Origin: an uncultured bacterium
Lineage (GTDB): Bacteria > Cyanobacteriota > Vampirovibrionia > Gastranaerophilales > Gastranaerophilaceae
Assembly: GCA_900554095.1 (NCBI GenBank)
Contig: USGC01000098.1
Location: forward strand, 1 to 6,558
Length of the DNA stretch: 6,558 nucleotides
Direction: 5' to 3'
Under the pieces are notes generated by a model that was not told where the DNA came from, made no database searches, and was given only the letters and a program-made list of their open reading frames with translations. Position numbers and translations under genes: made by a program. Numbering within the stretch: position 1 is the stretch's first letter; every line of letters begins with the position of its first letter. Shown one piece after another: positions 5,301-6,558 of this stretch.

Positions 5301-6409
5301 TTGTTCTATCTTCAATTAAAAATATTCTAAAACATGACCCAAAAGCCACCATCGGAATTCTTCTGAGAAATAATTTCCAAGTAGTACAGTGGATGGATTT
5401 TATAAACAACAGCGGACTGAAAACGATTACGCGAAGTGAATGCCTTGAACAAAAAACTATTTTCAGATGCATTTATGCAGTGATGTCGATGATTTTAAAC
5501 CCTTTTGACAACAATTGTATCGCGGATAATTACGAAATTTTAGCCGAAAGCGGACTATATAAACAACGCTTGGGAGCCGAAATTCGAAAATACGAAAACC
5601 CTTTTATTTCCCTAAACTGCGATAATATAAACAACCATCAGCTTGAACAATTTTATTGGGATTTAACATACTGGCTTTCAATGCCGCAATTGAGCGCGGA
5701 CGAACTTGCCATAAAAATCGGGCTGCACTATTTTTCCAGTGAAATCGAAAAATCAAATGTTTATTTGATTTCAACCTTAATAAAACGAATTTCACTCAAT
5801 AATTCAAACTTTGAATATGTAATGACACGCCTGGGTGAATTGGCGAAAAAGACATCTCTAAGCGGTTTTAAGTTCTTCTCGGAAGAAGACGAAAGCGACA
5901 GAGAATTTATGGAAGGCAAAGTTCAAATTATGACACTGCACAAATCTAAAGGAGATGAGTTTGATTATGTTTTCCTGCCTGAGATGGCTGAGAAAAATTT
6001 AACGCTTGAATTTGCACTAATTAAACTTAAATCGTCCGACTTTATGGAAAACATCAGACGCCTGAACAGCAGTTACAAACCCAAAACAGAAAATGATTTG
6101 AAAGAAGAACTTCTCGCTGAAAACTTAAGGCTTCTTTACGTAGCAATTACGCGTGCAAAACAAAAGTTATACTTTACTGTCAGCAAGAAAACAAAATCTT
6201 TTGAAAAAGTTGTTGACCAGGCGCTCGGCATCAATGGGGAATTTTTTTGCTTCAATAGCGTTGATGTATTTTTTCATCCTTTCAAGCCGGTGTTGGTGTT
6301 CTTCGTAAATCTGGCGTTCGATTTTGCGTTTTTCGGCTTTTGCTTTCCTCTGATTGTAGTTGATTTCGCAGCCTTCCATTTCAATAAGGATTTCAACATA
6401 GGAAATTAA
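2399..6409 (+). CDS. large UvrD-like SF1A DNA helicase with a degenerate N-terminal helicase module; 3' end probably disrupted
   Basis: The ORF has 1336 residues. The C-terminal half has every SF1A motif in order: Q motif (Q644), Walker A AVPGAGKTT (659-667), Ia VLTYMESAARNF, STIHGLAL (717-724), II VIEDEAQDSS (D847, E848), III CGDINQAI (873-880), IV near R909, V MTLHKSKGDEFDYVF (1178-1192), VI LLYVAITRAK (1245-1254). It should be a 3'-5' ATP-driven translocase. The N-terminal half repeats the plan in decayed form: GSISSNKT (5-12, last Gly of Walker A replaced by Asn), VHSFFSLV (63-70), FVDDGDEITP (203-212) for motif II, and no GDxxQ in motif III. AddB and RecC carry similar dead modules, but no nuclease or FeS cysteine cluster is visible. 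The GTG start has GAGAGGA 8 bases upstream and an in-frame TAG directly before it. Residues after about 1270 are Phe/Val-rich and look like antisense of the minus-strand gene, so the native C-terminus is probably lost. It could be a repair or a defence helicase; context does not decide. Confidence 0.88.
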   Translation: MIIEGSISSNKTALLAEKYAELLNSGIPASRILVLVQNSKLKNKFVENTLNQLKIHAFEKFEVHSFFSLVYNTIIDNWAVIENSNPYPNPEILPNLAGLEVSQFILKDIIKEVQFKGYNSKKSLLHQLFRRYSLIVQNNLDDDEIEWRSRVLKESFADDVKITLKKLRAKTLALRDFDYLRQGLVFNYIYKNTDYFKNIEYIFVDDGDEITPICFDFIKHLAPQLKEAFIAYDPKGASRCGYLSADKTAVWEFEKLFNEKAIKIETLTKLKEDAATIFDNAAFEQNNILKNFTIQSPSKRAKMLDLAVERINKLLKSNVLPSEIAIVTPVIDEMLKFALKENVKNHTNLVFISGNEKLIQNPLVLSVLTILKLNAGMQDKLTSFDIRAILTNFLEIPIKYCREILETFDREKKLIPFEFVHKEYSEKYEKFLEIVNSHSQSQKKLSAQVLDIYENLMEFKSFKPEELNKFNFFIKQLNEFENIFKTDFDNRKTEIITQIENSIIAENPYSSMETGERDLIIGTPQKIIDNQVRTKYQLWLDISSDEWIKSDTGPLYNAWVFQRGWNKDEYTIEDNIELGREKTARILRKLTLCADEKVFAFSSLFDGNGIENFGGIEKCITVEDAPADEIDAPKAFKITPREDQKPVLEYKSGQMAISAVPGAGKTTILLALILKLLDMGASAENIFVLTYMESAARNFRERIKSVRENSANLPNISTIHGLALRILKENGNFERLGLSADFEICDDTQRSRIVKEIATKMKLKKTETDEFDRAISVFKIGGGKFQENITDVKIKKFSQFFTGYQETLHAANLIDYDDMLISSVKLLEENPDILAHYQDICHFVIEDEAQDSSAIQQRLIGLLSAKHKNLIRCGDINQAITTTFSNADVEGFRKFIASSNNVSMNCSQRCTKDVWSLANNLVVYAEQHQEMKNAFFKIFMQPVEGRNPESPDAVIAKIFDNALEEKNFVLSSIKNILKHDPKATIGILLRNNFQVVQWMDFINNSGLKTITRSECLEQKTIFRCIYAVMSMILNPFDNNCIADNYEILAESGLYKQRLGAEIRKYENPFISLNCDNINNHQLEQFYWDLTYWLSMPQLSADELAIKIGLHYFSSEIEKSNVYLISTLIKRISLNNSNFEYVMTRLGELAKKTSLSGFKFFSEEDESDREFMEGKVQIMTLHKSKGDEFDYVFLPEMAEKNLTLEFALIKLKSSDFMENIRRLNSSYKPKTENDLKEELLAENLRLLYVAITRAKQKLYFTVSKKTKSFEKVVDQALGINGEFFCFNSVDVFFHPFKPVLVFFVNLAFDFAFFGFCFPLIVVDFAAFHFNKDFNIGN

Positions 6410-6550
6410 GGCCATTTGCAGGGTTTCGTCAGTTGTTTTTTCTGCGAATTCGAGAATTTGCTCATCGGAGGGATGCGCAGGCAGACTGGAAAGGCGGGTG
6501 GCCTGGCAGTCGAGCATAATCTCCCATCCTTTCAGGATGTCATTGTCCAT
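6167..6550 (-). CDS. hypothetical helical protein, possibly 5' partial and 3' disrupted
   Basis: I do not recognise this protein. Its 127 residues are mostly charged helix: a segment rich in Leu, Ile, Met and Glu (QILEFAEKTTDETLQMALIS), then a strongly basic/acidic coiled segment (RKAKAEKRKIERQIYEEHQH), then FPIDAERLVNNFF. There are no membrane segments, signal peptide or catalytic motif. Codons are richer in G+C (CTG, CGC, GTC, AAC, TTC) than in the other genes here, until the last dozen, which turn AT-rich (AGA, TTT, TGT, GTA). The frame stays open to the right window edge, so the ATG at 6550 may be internal; another ATG at 6517 has GGGAG 3 bases upstream and AAAGGA further back. It overlaps the helicase ORF tail to tail by 243 bases. 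Composition and build would suit a prophage or other mobile-element gene, but this is inference. Confidence 0.6.
   Translation of the reverse strand: MDNDILKGWEIMLDCQATRLSSLPAHPSDEQILEFAEKTTDETLQMALISYVEILIEMEGCEINYNQRKAKAEKRKIERQIYEEHQHRLERMKKYINAIEAKKFPIDAERLVNNFFKRFCFLADSKV
6195..6230. other. probable junction between two unrelated sequences
   Basis: To the left, helicase codons are AT-ending and the frame reads like protein up to about KSFEK (1266-1270). To the right, the plus frame turns into Phe/Val-rich low-complexity sequence while the minus frame reads like real protein with GC-ending codons. The minus frame in turn becomes AT-ending once it crosses to the left. The simplest reading is a join in this interval made by insertion, deletion or assembly error. 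Confidence 0.5.
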
Positions 6551-6558
6551 CAGCCTGC

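Noticed and set aside
2980..5795. Several 60-96 residue minus-strand ORFs opposite the helicase gene
   Set aside because: The plus frame carries conserved helicase motifs throughout; the antisense frames have no start signals or family features.
2399..6409. Naming the helicase addA, addB, recB or uvrD/pcrA
   Set aside because: Length and the double-module plan do not match UvrD/PcrA, and no nuclease domain or AddB-type cysteine cluster can be seen, so no symbol is justified.

Overview
The window is AT-rich, with protein-coding DNA at roughly one third G+C. It carries ordinary bacterial housekeeping genes on the minus strand and one very large helicase gene on the plus strand. The order rpmG then tRNA-Trp is the usual bacterial lead-in to secE-nusG, which would lie beyond the left edge. 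Base composition, the short zinc-ribbon L33 and the small DUF2582-type winged-helix protein fit an uncultured low-GC host-associated lineage, for example gut Vampirovibrionia (Melainabacteria) or a similar candidate group. This placement is a guess from style and not from a marker gene.

Layout, left to right. Positions 1-55 hold a tRNA-Trp cut by the window edge. Positions 56-178 hold a GC-rich, hairpin-forming spacer unlike the rest of the window. rpmG (179-346) follows, with a leader carrying a perfect TGTGA-N6-TCACA palindrome. A strong terminator (502-538) ends a coiled-coil DivIVA/ATPase-subunit-like gene (562-1170), which has its own near-consensus promoter. coaD (1252-1731) encodes phosphopantetheine adenylyltransferase. 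A 301-base gap (1732-2032) holds repeated CTACCTACAC motifs and two hairpin terminators of opposite polarity. A 68-residue winged-helix protein (2033-2239) is transcribed divergently from the helicase gene (2399-6409). The right edge holds a minus-strand ORF (6167-6550, open at its 5' side) that overlaps the helicase 3' end.

The main points of interest are at the right. The helicase seems to be two UvrD-like modules in one chain: a degenerate N-terminal module and a C-terminal one with all SF1A motifs. Its last 60 or so codons look like the antisense of the higher-GC minus-strand gene. Codon choice changes on both strands at about 6195-6230. This suggests a recombination, insertion or assembly junction that truncated the 3' ends of two unrelated genes, joined tail to tail.

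The remaining genes serve translation (tRNA-Trp, L33), coenzyme A synthesis (CoaD) and probably envelope or division scaffolding (the coiled-coil protein). No CRISPR array, transposase, rRNA or complete defence operon is visible.
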